Positions 1 through 8,384 of a DNA stretch of 14,996 nt are shown one piece after another (the first letter of the stretch is position 1; each line of letters opens with the position of its first letter). The stretch covers positions 1 through 14,996 of the forward strand of contig JAVBMN010000047.1 in NCBI GenBank assembly GCA_031552405.1, written 5' to 3'. The stretch comes from UBA1794 sp031552405 (lineage in GTDB: Bacteria; Bacteroidota; Bacteroidia; Bacteroidales; Bacteroidaceae). The translations under genes were made by a program, and so were the position numbers. The notes under the pieces were generated by a model. The model did no database searches and had not been told where the DNA came from. It worked only from the letters and a program-made list of their open reading frames with translations.

Positions 1-122
1 AAATTAAATTAAGTATAAACCAGGCAGAATAAATGCTTTTGGACACTAAAAAAACAATACTAATCTACATAGTTTTGACCAACAACTACAAGGGGTCAAT
101 TTAAAATGGCCGAAGGGGGTCA
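1..122. mobile_element. Probable end of an IS21-family insertion sequence (rest outside window)
   Basis: This stretch has no gene. Its right edge carries two direct copies of a short motif, AAGGGGTCA at 90-98 and AAGGGGGTCA at 113-122, joined by an AT-rich spacer and ending in CA. Read from the other strand the end begins TGACCCCC and is followed by a second GACCCC block. Multiple subterminal repeats of this GACCC type and TG...CA termini are known features of IS21-family ends. The coding sequence on its right starts abruptly in mid-domain, which fits an insertion at about position 122. The transposase pair (istA/istB type) would lie to the left, beyond the window, so the identity rests only on the terminal repeats. 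Confidence 0.5.
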
Positions 123-128
123 CAATCA

Positions 129-3100
129 TTGGAATTTCCAAATGGTGCAGATATCACAGTAACATTTACCCCCGAAGAGGCTGCCACCGCATACGGGACA
201 ATCGACCTAAACTGTACAGGTGCCTCCAAATCCATATCTCTTGTAACCTCCATAGACTCTGAATGCTTTACCGAAGCAAAAGGAAATGTGACTCCCAACC
301 CACGTTTCTTATCACTGGACGGATTTACAGCTTCCTTCGGAACACTGCCTAAGATCGTAACCATCGCAGAGGGAGAAGATGTAAAATGCGGTGCCACCTG
401 TGTCAAATTTGAAGGAGATCCCAGCAAATGCGGACTTAACAGAAACAGCAGCATCACCTTTGCTCCCGGTACCTATAAGATAAACGGCTGGATCAATACA
501 AATGGAACATTCGAGACAGGAGTGTATGCAGCAAACGCCGACATCAGCAGCGATGATCCCTCCGCCATAGCAGTAGACCCCAGCTATGTGTATTTCTCGA
601 TTCCTGATACCAAAGGTGCCTGGCACTATTTTGAGTTTACGTTTAATGTGACCAATCTGGTCAGTAAAGGAACGATCTGGATCAATAACGATTCCCGCAG
701 CAGTACAGCTACATTGGCTTATTTGGACAACTGGCAGATATACAATACAGCCAATTCTGATGATGAGATCATCTATGGCGATTATCCCATTCAGCCGGTA
801 TCATTCAATAAGGTAAAGTTCTCAGACGCATTCTGGGCACCCCGTATCAAGATGAATCAGGAGGTAACCATCCCCATCGCCTTACAGCAGTGTGAAGAAA
901 CCGGAAGAATAGACAACTTCAAGAAAGCAGGAGGCCTGATATCCGGCTACTTCTCTACCGAATATACTTTTGATGATACCGATATTTACAAGATCATTGA
1001 AGGTATGGCCTATTCCATACAAATGTATCCGAACCCGGAACTGGACACAAAAATGGACGAACTGATCGGCTACATTGGTGCAGCCCAGGAAGAAGACGGG
1101 TATCTCTTTACAGCCCGTACAGCTGCCGAACCAGGCAAAATGCACTCGTGGGTAGGCGCTAAACGCTGGGAGAAAGACCCCGACCTGAGCCATGAATTAT
1201 ACAACTGCGGACACCTGTATGAAGCTGCTGTAGCCCATTACTCGGCAACCGGGAAGAGCAACTTGCTAGATATCGCCATCAAAAATGCAGACCTCTTGGT
1301 AAAAGAATTCTTGGAAGGAGGCCTTACCTACGAGCCCGGCCATCAGATTGTAGAAATGGGTTTGGCAAAGATGTACCGCGTAACAGACAAGAAGGAATAC
1401 CTGGAACTGGCAAAATACTTCCTTGACCTGAGAGGCGACAAAGGCGTAGCTCGGAAAGAATACAGCCAGACTCACAAGCCTGTCATCTATCAGGACGAAG
1501 CAGTGGGGCACGCAGTCCGTGCAGTCTATATGTACTCCGGAATGGCAGATGTAGCTGCCATGGCTCATACCACATCCTATTTAGATGCCATTGATAAGAT
1601 CTGGGAGAATGTAGCAGGAAAGAAATACTACATAACCGGAGGTATCGGAGCCAAGCATGACGGTGAAGCCTTTGGTGCAAACTACGAACTGCCCAACCAT
1701 TCTGCCTACTGCGAGACTTGCGCCGCAATCGGTAACGTATACTGGAATCATCGCATGTTTCTTTTGCATGGCGAATCCAAATACTATGATGTAATTGAGC
1801 GTACATTGTACAATGGGCTCATCTCGGGCATTTCCCTTTCAGGAGATCATTTCTTCTACCCCAACCCCTTAGAATCAAGAGGCAATGACAGCCGCAGCGA
1901 GTGGTTTGGCTGTGCCTGTTGCCCCAGCAATCTGTGTCGTTTCACAGCCTCAATCCCGGGGTATGTATACGCCCAGAAGAATGACAGCATCTATATAAAC
2001 CTGTTTGTACAGGGAGAATCGGAGATCGAAATAGGCGAAAACAAAGTCCAGCTGACTCAGGAAACAAGTTACCCTTGGGACGGCAATATCGCAATTACCG
2101 TGAATCCGGAGAAGGCGGAGGAGTTCAACCTGTTGATCCGCATACCGGGCTGGGTAGGAACTCAACCTGTACCAAGCGACTTATACCACTATGTCGATGC
2201 GGTGGGTAATAGCGCCAGTCTGAAGCTAAACGGAAAAAACATCAGCTACGGCATTATAGACGGATATATGAAACTTTCCAGAAACTGGCAAAAAGGAGAC
2301 AAACTGGAATTGGAGTTTCCTATGGATGTACACCGTACCGCGGCACACGAAAGCGTAGCTGCCGACAAAGGGAAAGTGTCACTGGAACGCGGCCCTATCG
2401 TATACTGTCTGGAATGGCCGGAAAATGGAGAGGATATCTTCAGTACGGTGATTGATGACGAAACGTTTATTACGCCTTCTTCTTACGATGCAGACTTCCT
2501 GAATGGCGTTGTCAGCCTGGAAATAGAAGGAAAAATAGCACAAACCAGCAGTGGCGAAGTGATCCTTAAGGACAAGCTGCTGACTGCCATCCCCTACTAC
2601 GCATGGGCCAACAGAGGGAAAGGTGATATGGCCGTATGGGTAGCCAGCAGCAAAGAGTATGCAGAAGCATTGCCCGAAGAACTGCCCGAAGCAGATACTC
2701 TCATCTATACTGTACTACAAGAGCCCTTTACAGGATCAATAAACTCCGTATACCCCACTGTAACCGTAGAGCCGGATGTGGAACGGATCTGTGAGATATT
2801 CGGCTTGCAGCTGGCAGATATACAGAGTGCCTTCAATACCGAAATCACCTATGCCGCAGTAAACCCGAACGGTTCCCTGAACACCACCTCTACAGCCAAT
2901 GCGCCCGGACACTGGTTTGACAACACCGGATATGTGACCAGCTGGGGTACGAATTCCTATGTTTTCTCTGAGTTTAAACTGAGTGATTTCGTATTCAACA
3001 TAGGCCAATATCCCAACATCTGTCCGGATGGCAGTAAATACACCCTTAAACAGGCCCTTACCTATTCGCCTGTAGGGAAAGCTCCTATCCGTGTGGTGTT

Positions 3101-3362
3101 TGTATTTAATATCACGGTGTCCTCGGATCCGAATAGTGTAGACGAGATGTCGGATGACAAGTCGATCCAACTATTTACCTCAGACCGCGAACTGCATATA
3201 AACGGGCTGCCGCAAGGGGCTATTGTGTACATTGACGATGTGGCAGGCGGGAAATTTATACAGGCCTCATCCAGCCAAGGCTCGTATTCCATAACCCTTC
3301 CATCCGGAGTCTACATTGTCTCCGTAGGTGAACTCATAAAGAAAAAGATCATCATTCCTTAA
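129..3362 (+). CDS. 5'-truncated GH127 beta-L-arabinofuranosidase-type glycosidase with DUF4859-like and sorting-tail-like C-terminus
   Basis: Likely an exo-acting retaining beta-L-arabinofuranosidase of family GH127 (old name DUF1680), which releases arabinose from plant glycans or glycopeptides. The remaining 1077 codons hold a beta-rich fragment (about 1-40), a jelly-roll-like possible binding module (about 45-205), the GH127 catalytic domain (about 223-838), a DUF4859-like module (about 871-998) and a tail resembling type A T9SS sorting domains (about 1010-1077). Aligned by eye to Bifidobacterium HypBA1, the acid/base Glu is E513 (in GEAF), the zinc ligands are E529, C531, C597 and C598 (CETC and CACC motifs), and C597 is the nucleophile; all are present. 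The start is TTG with no ribosome site; an in-frame TAA lies at 102-104, and the first internal ATG falls inside the catalytic domain. There is no signal peptide although relatives are exported. I infer the 5' end was lost to the adjacent insertion, so the gene may be non-functional. Substrate is inferred from family only. Confidence 0.85.
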   Translation: MEFPNGADITVTFTPEEAATAYGTIDLNCTGASKSISLVTSIDSECFTEAKGNVTPNPRFLSLDGFTASFGTLPKIVTIAEGEDVKCGATCVKFEGDPSKCGLNRNSSITFAPGTYKINGWINTNGTFETGVYAANADISSDDPSAIAVDPSYVYFSIPDTKGAWHYFEFTFNVTNLVSKGTIWINNDSRSSTATLAYLDNWQIYNTANSDDEIIYGDYPIQPVSFNKVKFSDAFWAPRIKMNQEVTIPIALQQCEETGRIDNFKKAGGLISGYFSTEYTFDDTDIYKIIEGMAYSIQMYPNPELDTKMDELIGYIGAAQEEDGYLFTARTAAEPGKMHSWVGAKRWEKDPDLSHELYNCGHLYEAAVAHYSATGKSNLLDIAIKNADLLVKEFLEGGLTYEPGHQIVEMGLAKMYRVTDKKEYLELAKYFLDLRGDKGVARKEYSQTHKPVIYQDEAVGHAVRAVYMYSGMADVAAMAHTTSYLDAIDKIWENVAGKKYYITGGIGAKHDGEAFGANYELPNHSAYCETCAAIGNVYWNHRMFLLHGESKYYDVIERTLYNGLISGISLSGDHFFYPNPLESRGNDSRSEWFGCACCPSNLCRFTASIPGYVYAQKNDSIYINLFVQGESEIEIGENKVQLTQETSYPWDGNIAITVNPEKAEEFNLLIRIPGWVGTQPVPSDLYHYVDAVGNSASLKLNGKNISYGIIDGYMKLSRNWQKGDKLELEFPMDVHRTAAHESVAADKGKVSLERGPIVYCLEWPENGEDIFSTVIDDETFITPSSYDADFLNGVVSLEIEGKIAQTSSGEVILKDKLLTAIPYYAWANRGKGDMAVWVASSKEYAEALPEELPEADTLIYTVLQEPFTGSINSVYPTVTVEPDVERICEIFGLQLADIQSAFNTEITYAAVNPNGSLNTTSTANAPGHWFDNTGYVTSWGTNSYVFSEFKLSDFVFNIGQYPNICPDGSKYTLKQALTYSPVGKAPIRVVFVFNITVSSDPNSVDEMSDDKSIQLFTSDRELHINGLPQGAIVYIDDVAGGKFIQASSSQGSYSITLPSGVYIVSVGELIKKKIIIP

Positions 3363-3365
3363 TAA

Positions 3366-3417
3366 GTTGTAAAAAGAAGAGGACGTGACTACTGGCACGT
3401 CCTCTTCTTTTTACAAC
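3366..3417. terminator. Perfect 22-bp inverted-repeat terminator after the GH127 gene
   Basis: The arms 3366-3387 and 3396-3417 are exact reverse complements over 22 bp, enclosing an 8-nt loop (ACTACTGG). The stem has a GC-rich top (GGACGTG) and an A-rich left and T-rich right base, so it can act as a rho-independent terminator in both directions. It starts 3 bp after the GH127 stop and lies before the regulator's promoter, insulating the two genes. Confidence 0.85.
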
Positions 3418-3424
3418 GAAAAAG

Positions 3425-3455
3425 TTTCCCATTTCTTGATTTCAGGTTATATTTG
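3425..3455 (+). promoter_or_regulatory. Bacteroidales-type promoter for the hybrid two-component regulator
   Basis: TATATTTG at 3448-3455 matches the Bacteroides -7 consensus TAnnTTTG exactly. A TTTC at 3425-3428 stands at the usual 19-bp distance for the weaker -33 element (TTTG). Transcription would begin near 3462, leaving a short leader before the ATG at 3485. The call rests on consensus match and position only. Confidence 0.5.
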
Positions 3456-3484
3456 CATTTTAGTGACTAAAAAAACGGACGACC

Positions 3485-6400
3485 ATGAAGACTGAAGTTA
3501 GAAAAGGTATAGCTGGAATAGTAAGATCCGTCTGGATCGTCATCTTCCTATCCTCTGCTTTGTGTCTTCATTCCCAACACATCACGGTAAGAGATATCCC
3601 CCTGTTAGACCAGCTGCCGGTAAGCGCCATCCACCGCATCTTTCAAGACCGTGAAGGATATATGTGGTACGGAACGGTAAATGGGTTGTGCCGCGACGAC
3701 GGATATAACATTCATACATTCCGTTCCGACCTGTATCATCCGGAGGTATTATCCAATAACTCCATTACCTGCATTGCAGAAGACAGCCAGGGTAAGATCT
3801 GGTTCGGAACCCGGAAAGGGGCGTATATCCTTGATAAATCCACTTATAAAATATCGCTGATAGATATCGCCGGGCTGCCCGGTAAAGACATTTATTCCAT
3901 TTCCGCAACCAGTGAGGGTTCCGTCTGGATACATGTATCGGGAGATCTGCTCCGGCTTACGGAACAAGGGGCTCTGGTGAAAAAGTACACAATCCCCTTT
4001 GGTGACGGATCCGGCAAGAGCGGCTTCTTGTACGAAGACAGAAATCACACCATACTTCTTTCCGTATCAGGGGATGGGTTGTATAAGTTGAATAAGGAAT
4101 CATATACCTTCGAACCCTTTCTGTTGCAAAAAGGACTCTCAATAAGTACGATCATTCAGGATAAAGACAAAGAGTATTATTGGATAGGTATCCGGGGAAA
4201 AGGCATCGCCCGGCTTGACCCTCCCAACCGATCAAAGAAGGCAGCATACCTGCATGAGCTGTTGCCTGTAAATGTAATGGGCCAACAGGACGGTCAGGTC
4301 TTTCACATTGTACAGGATGAAGTATATGGATATATTTGGGGAACTTTCCGTACCGACCTTTTCGTCTTCCGCATTACTCCGGAAGGCGCGCCGGAACAGA
4401 TCTGCACTTCCCATTTTATCCCTCCTTGCAACAAAATGCTTTATGAGATCCTTAAAAGCAGGGATGGAAATCTATGGGTATCCGCATTTGACCGAAAAAG
4501 CTTTATCCTCAGTTTCAGTGCCCATGAAATGCATGAGTATCCCATCCCCAGCCTGGAAAAACGGATTAAAAGCAACCCTGCAATCGTTACCTTATGCAAA
4601 GACGAGAAAGGCATCTTTTGGTTCTCTCAGGAACGCATCGGCCTCTGCCTGTATCAACCGGAAACGGATAAGGTAACACATTACTCGGACTGTCCGGAAG
4701 TGAAAGGCCTGCCGCTGGGAACCATTCCTTACCTGACCAAGTCCCGCCAGCCAGGTAAAGTATGGGTTATATCGTATGGCACAAAAGTGCTTGGACTGAC
4801 CCGAAAAGACATGGAAATCCGCGTGAGCCAAGAGATCGAATTAAAGGATGCCGCAAAAGATGCGGAGGTAATAGAATGTATCTTTGAGGATAAAGACGCC
4901 AATCTTTGGATTGGTACCCTATCAGGGATCTATCTGTACCGTGCAAAAACCGGAACACTGGAAATCATATCTGAAACCTTAGGGAATGTTTCCGGTATTA
5001 CGCAAACGAAGGGCGGCATGATATGGGCCACTATACGTAACAAGGGTATTTGCAGCATCAGTCCCGAAAAGAAGCTTACGGTTTATCCGTCAAAGAAAGA
5101 TTTCCTATGCATTGATGCCGGCAAGGAAAATGAATTATGGCTGGGCACCGGAGAAGGTGAAGTGTGGATGTTCAGTCCCGGTGTGAAAAATAACTTTACC
5201 GACTACAGCCTTGCGTGCGGCATGAACGGAGACATGGTGGATAACATTGCGATAGATAAATACAACCATGTATGGATCATAACCAACCAGCAGATCAAAG
5301 AGTTTAACCCTAAAAACGGAGCCTATCGGAGTTTCTCCGCTTCCAATCCAGCCATTTTATTAAACCGCTTTCTGCCCCGTGCCGTATATGAAGATAAAGA
5401 CGGAGTTTTGTATTTCGGAGGCATTCCGGGAATCATCTCCATGAATCCTTCCCAGCGCCTGGAAAGTACCCCGCAACAAGTAAAAGCCTCTATCACGAAT
5501 ATCAAGATAATGGGACAAAGTATCCTCTTTGACCATGCCTCAGGAGATAATATCAGTCCTCAGATAGAGATACATCCGGAGGAACAAAACCTTGAAATAG
5601 AATTTTCATCACTGGATTACCAGCACACTGACCAGATCCGTTATGCCTATCGTTTAAAGGGTGTAGACCATGACTGGGTGTATCTTCCGCCCGGAAAGAA
5701 CTCAGCCTTTTATAATAAACTGGACAAAGGAAAGTACACCTTTGAGGTAAAGGCTACAGATAAGAACGGACTATGGAGCAATGAAATCACTGAGATCACT
5801 ATAAACCGTTTGCCTACCTTTTACGAAACATGGTGGGCGTATACCCTCTATTTCGTAATAGCGATTGCGCTCTTAGGTACTATCCTGTATTTATACCTGC
5901 AACGCATAAAACAGGAAAACAGCAAGCGGTTTACAGAAGAAATCACACAAACCAAACTGCGTTACTTTACCAATATCTCCCATGAACTGCTTACTCCTCT
6001 TAGCATTCTGTCCTGCATCACTGAAGACATGGAAAGTTCCGACGCGGTTAATAAAAGGGAGATGAAGCTGATGCAATCCAACATCACGCGTTTAAAGAGA
6101 CTGTTGCAGCAAGTCCTTGACTTTAGAAAGATAGAGAACCGGAAAATGGAATTGTTTGTCGCAGAAGGGGATCTTCTTTCCTTTGTAAAAAGCATCTGTG
6201 AACACAGTTTTGCTCCCCTTGCCCAAACAAAGGATATAACTCTCTCCTTCAATTCCTCATTGGACCGGATTGTTGGGTATTATGATGAAGACAAACTGGA
6301 CAAAATTCTCTTCAATATCCTTTCCAATGCGTTTAAATACACCCCACCCGGAAAAGAAGTCCGTGTGGAGATGGATACCTATAACTCGGAAACTCACACG

Positions 6401-7522
6401 TATTTGAGACTACGCATAAAAGACCAAGGAGTTGGAATAGCTCCCAAAGAGCTGAATAAAATATTCACCCGGTTCTACAGTAACAAATCGAACGAGGCCG
6501 GATTATCCAACGGAATAGGCCTTTCTCTCACGAAAGAACTGACCGAACTGCACCATGGTAAGATCCATGTGGAAAGCCGCCTCGGGACCGGTACGGAATT
6601 TAGCATTGAGTTCCCGATTGACAAAGCAAGCTACGCTCCACATGAGCTAAAAGCTGATTCTTCAAGAAACCAGGTCTATATCCCATCGCAAGAAGAATCT
6701 GCCACACAAGAACGTGCGGATGAGAACAAAGAAAGAAAAACAGACTACACCTTACTATTGGTAGAAGACAATGACGAGCTACTCTCACTCATGGAAAGCA
6801 TCTTTTCCAAAAGCTATCAGGTACACACCGCAAGAAACGGAAAGGAGGCTTTAAAAGTAATCAAGAAGCAAGCAATTGATATTGTAGTAAGTGATATCAT
6901 GATGCCCGAGATAGATGGCCTGGAATTGTGTCAGATTCTCAAGAACGACCTCTCTACAAGCCATATTATTGTGATATTGCTTACGGCTAAAACCGCGGTG
7001 GAGGACCGAATCGGCTCCTATGAAGTAGGAGCTGATGACTACATGCCCAAACCCTTCGAGATAAAAGTCCTGAAAGCACGGCTTGAGAACCTGTTGTTCC
7101 AAAGGAAAAAGAGGCAATCCGAGTTCAAAGACAACCCACAGGCAGCCTTTATTTCCAACCTGGGATTCACTTCCTTGGATGAGCAACTCATTGAGAAAGC
7201 ATTAAAGATAGTGGAAGAGAACCTCGCAAACCCGGACCTTGATGTGGCCATACTGGCAGACAAGCTCAATGTGTCCCGCTCCACATTCTCCAGAAAAATA
7301 AAAGCCATTACAGGACAAACCTCACTGAATTTCATCAGAAACATTAAGATGCAGCATGCCCGCCGCATGCTGAGTAATACAACCGTCACCGTATCTGAAG
7401 TAATTATAGCACTAGGGTACAATGACCATAAACACTTTACCAACTCTTTCAAGGAAGCCTTTGGCATGACCCCTAGTGAATACCAAAAACAAAACAAGCC
7501 TCCACGTTCCACGACCCTCTGA
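3485..7522 (+). CDS. Hybrid two-component system sensor kinase/response regulator (HTCS) of a polysaccharide utilisation locus
   Basis: A single 1345-residue chain that senses a glycan fragment in the periplasm and controls PUL transcription. Domains in order: signal sequence/N-terminal anchor (about 1-30); a periplasmic propeller of reg_prop repeats (about 38-690, recurring W.GT and W.G motifs); a Y_Y_Y domain (about 697-773); one membrane helix (about 784-806); HisKA with phospho-acceptor H833 in the motif SHELLTPLS; HATPase with N-box N944/N948 and the glycine motifs DQGVGI and NGIGLSL; a receiver domain with phospho-acceptor D1137 in SDIMMPEIDG and the conserved Lys in MPKPFE; and an AraC-type HTH pair (about 1240-1340). 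All key residues are present, so it should be functional. It has its own promoter and follows the GH127 gene, so arabinose-containing oligosaccharides are a plausible but unproven ligand. The last six codons before the stop overlap a repeat tract, so the native C-terminus may have been altered. Confidence 0.96.
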   Translation: MKTEVRKGIAGIVRSVWIVIFLSSALCLHSQHITVRDIPLLDQLPVSAIHRIFQDREGYMWYGTVNGLCRDDGYNIHTFRSDLYHPEVLSNNSITCIAEDSQGKIWFGTRKGAYILDKSTYKISLIDIAGLPGKDIYSISATSEGSVWIHVSGDLLRLTEQGALVKKYTIPFGDGSGKSGFLYEDRNHTILLSVSGDGLYKLNKESYTFEPFLLQKGLSISTIIQDKDKEYYWIGIRGKGIARLDPPNRSKKAAYLHELLPVNVMGQQDGQVFHIVQDEVYGYIWGTFRTDLFVFRITPEGAPEQICTSHFIPPCNKMLYEILKSRDGNLWVSAFDRKSFILSFSAHEMHEYPIPSLEKRIKSNPAIVTLCKDEKGIFWFSQERIGLCLYQPETDKVTHYSDCPEVKGLPLGTIPYLTKSRQPGKVWVISYGTKVLGLTRKDMEIRVSQEIELKDAAKDAEVIECIFEDKDANLWIGTLSGIYLYRAKTGTLEIISETLGNVSGITQTKGGMIWATIRNKGICSISPEKKLTVYPSKKDFLCIDAGKENELWLGTGEGEVWMFSPGVKNNFTDYSLACGMNGDMVDNIAIDKYNHVWIITNQQIKEFNPKNGAYRSFSASNPAILLNRFLPRAVYEDKDGVLYFGGIPGIISMNPSQRLESTPQQVKASITNIKIMGQSILFDHASGDNISPQIEIHPEEQNLEIEFSSLDYQHTDQIRYAYRLKGVDHDWVYLPPGKNSAFYNKLDKGKYTFEVKATDKNGLWSNEITEITINRLPTFYETWWAYTLYFVIAIALLGTILYLYLQRIKQENSKRFTEEITQTKLRYFTNISHELLTPLSILSCITEDMESSDAVNKREMKLMQSNITRLKRLLQQVLDFRKIENRKMELFVAEGDLLSFVKSICEHSFAPLAQTKDITLSFNSSLDRIVGYYDEDKLDKILFNILSNAFKYTPPGKEVRVEMDTYNSETHTYLRLRIKDQGVGIAPKELNKIFTRFYSNKSNEAGLSNGIGLSLTKELTELHHGKIHVESRLGTGTEFSIEFPIDKASYAPHELKADSSRNQVYIPSQEESATQERADENKERKTDYTLLLVEDNDELLSLMESIFSKSYQVHTARNGKEALKVIKKQAIDIVVSDIMMPEIDGLELCQILKNDLSTSHIIVILLTAKTAVEDRIGSYEVGADDYMPKPFEIKVLKARLENLLFQRKKRQSEFKDNPQAAFISNLGFTSLDEQLIEKALKIVEENLANPDLDVAILADKLNVSRSTFSRKIKAITGQTSLNFIRNIKMQHARRMLSNTTVTVSEVIIALGYNDHKHFTNSFKEAFGMTPSEYQKQNKPPRSTTL

Positions 7523-7605
7523 AAGCGCTTGTGACAAAGGGTTTCCGAGTGGAGGGTTCTAAAATTCGGTGGAAGGTCGAGGCAGATTTGTGGAACGTGG
7601 AGGCT
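7497..7605. repeat. 16-bp perfect inverted repeat spanning the 3' end of the HTCS gene
   Basis: The left arm 7497-7512 (AGCCTCCACGTTCCAC) lies inside the last codons of the regulator and is exactly complementary to the right arm 7590-7605. The 77 bp between them contain related GTGGAGG/GTGGAAGG copies, so alternative pairings are possible. It could serve as a terminator-like structure, but there is no T-run after the right arm. Confidence 0.75.
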
Positions 7606-7719
7606 GATTGTTTCTTTGCTTGGGAGGCTACGCGATGAGGGGATGCAAGAGATCCCCATCCCGCACCAGCCTTTCGCATAGTCAAACGCAAGCCTGCGCT
7701 TCCTCAACTTCAGCCCTGC

Positions 7720-7751
7720 GTTTTCAAATCTCAGGCCTGAGATTTGAAAAC
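7720..7751. repeat. 32-bp perfect palindrome
   Basis: The two 16-bp halves 7720-7735 and 7736-7751 are exact reverse complements with no spacer; the centre is AGGCCT. Imperfect direct repeats flank it (7688-7709 and 7750-7771), sharing CAAGCCTG and CTCAAC/CTTCAAC-like ends. It is part of the 21-22-bp-period tract. Confidence 0.9.
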
Positions 7752-7792
7752 ACAAGCCTGACTTTCTTCAACCGCAGCGCACCAGATTTCGT

Positions 7793-7818
7793 GGGCACGA
7801 GCCGAACATCTCGTGCCC
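7793..7818. repeat. 9-bp-stem hairpin GGGCACGAG/CTCGTGCCC
   Basis: Arms 7793-7801 and 7810-7818 pair perfectly around an 8-nt loop. The right arm recurs at 7854-7862 as part of a 17-bp near-identical direct repeat with one mismatch. A separate perfect 16-bp palindrome, ATTGGTGCGCACCAAT, lies at 7831-7846 between the two copies. Confidence 0.8.
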
Positions 7819-7967
7819 ATCAGTTTAAAGATTGGTGCGCACCAATTGTTCAACTCGTGCCCACCAGTTTTGCTATTTCCAGAAACAAATGAACAATTCC
7901 TGCACCTGCCTTGTTATAATAAACAAATCATAGAAAGAACTATTTACCCGCTAAAACAGCATTAATT

Positions 7968-8375
7968 ATGAGAAAACGTATCTATACTTATTGCACATTA
8001 TTCATCGTATGCACAGTGTTCCTATTCACAGCAACCGCATGTTCTCAAAAGGAAAAAGAGATCAGCACCGTAGCCAGCAACTATCTGAAAGCCCTTGCCG
8101 ACTATCGCTTAAACGACGCCAAAAAGTATGGCGACGAGTCAGCCGCACGATTCCTTGACGAGCAGCAAAAAGTCATCAACAGCTGGAGCCCTGAAGAGCT
8201 GGAAGAAGCTAGGAAAGCCCTTGAGAACACAGAGGTGAAGATCTCCCATATACAGATTAAGAACGCAAAAGCGACAGTCACATACGAGTTCGTAAAGAAT
8301 GGAATAGTCTTGCAATCCGAGTTATTGTATCTGATAAAGAACCCTACCGGCTGGCAGGTACAGGAATTTATGTAG
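7968..8375 (+). CDS. Small putative lipoprotein, DUF4878/NTF2-like
   Basis: A 135-residue exported protein. A basic start (MRKR) and a hydrophobic stretch of about 18 residues lead to a lipobox-like site ending ATAC, with C25 as the probable lipidated cysteine, so it should be anchored in the outer or inner membrane. The mature part begins SQKEKEIS and contains a helical segment (about 30-80, with STVASNYLKALADYRLNDA) followed by strands that end in the typical NPTGWQVQEF motif. That layout resembles DUF4878-type and other NTF2-like small lipoproteins of Bacteroidales; no enzymatic residues are evident. It stands alone, 9 bp from the convergent acyltransferase stop. No Bacteroides -7 box is clear; TATAAT at 7915-7920 is only a coincidental-looking candidate. 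Role unknown. Confidence 0.82.
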   Translation: MRKRIYTYCTLFIVCTVFLFTATACSQKEKEISTVASNYLKALADYRLNDAKKYGDESAARFLDEQQKVINSWSPEELEEARKALENTEVKISHIQIKNAKATVTYEFVKNGIVLQSELLYLIKNPTGWQVQEFM

Positions 8376-8384
8376 ATAAAAAAA

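Larger units (their letters stand above)
7497..7870. repeat. Non-coding tract of ~21-22-bp-period repeats with nested palindromes
   Basis: This fills most of the gap between the regulator and the lipoprotein gene. Left part: GTGGA-starting units at 7549, 7569 and 7590, spaced 20 and 21 bp. Middle part: a seven-base core (AAGCCTG, AGCCCTG, AGGCCTG, AAGCCTG) at 7690, 7712, 7733 and 7754, spaced 22, 21 and 21 bp. Right part: CTCGTGCCCA(T/C)CAGTTT at 7810 and 7854, 44 bp apart, with GCGCACCA at 7777 and 7837. Units occur in both orientations, producing several perfect palindromes. Because the period is close to 21, spurious open frames across it show heptapeptide repeats on both strands. Nothing supports a real protein here. 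Function unknown; possibilities are a decayed tandem repeat, a palindromic intergenic repeat family or a transcription end region. Confidence 0.7.

Noticed and set aside
106..163. ATG at 106 as the true start of the GH127 gene
   Set aside because: It is in a different frame and reaches a TAA after 18 codons, so it cannot encode the GH127 protein without a frameshift.
2736..3170. Minus-strand open frame of 144 codons inside the GH127 gene
   Set aside because: It is antisense to the DUF4859-like module and has no recognisable domain or start signal.
7497..7605. Standard rho-independent terminator of the regulator
   Set aside because: The loop is 77 bp long and no T-run follows the right arm, so a simple terminator is not supported.
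7039..7755. Open frame of 238 codons on the minus strand
   Set aside because: Most of it is antisense to the receiver and AraC domains of the regulator and the rest is the repeat tract; no domain is recognisable.
7688..7870. CRISPR array
   Set aside because: The 21-22-bp units are contiguous and diverged, with no unique spacers of regular length and no cas genes.
7608..7892. Open frame of 94 codons on the plus strand across the repeat tract
   Set aside because: It shows heptapeptide repeats that simply mirror the 21-bp DNA period, spans perfect palindromes, and has no ribosome site or recognisable domain.
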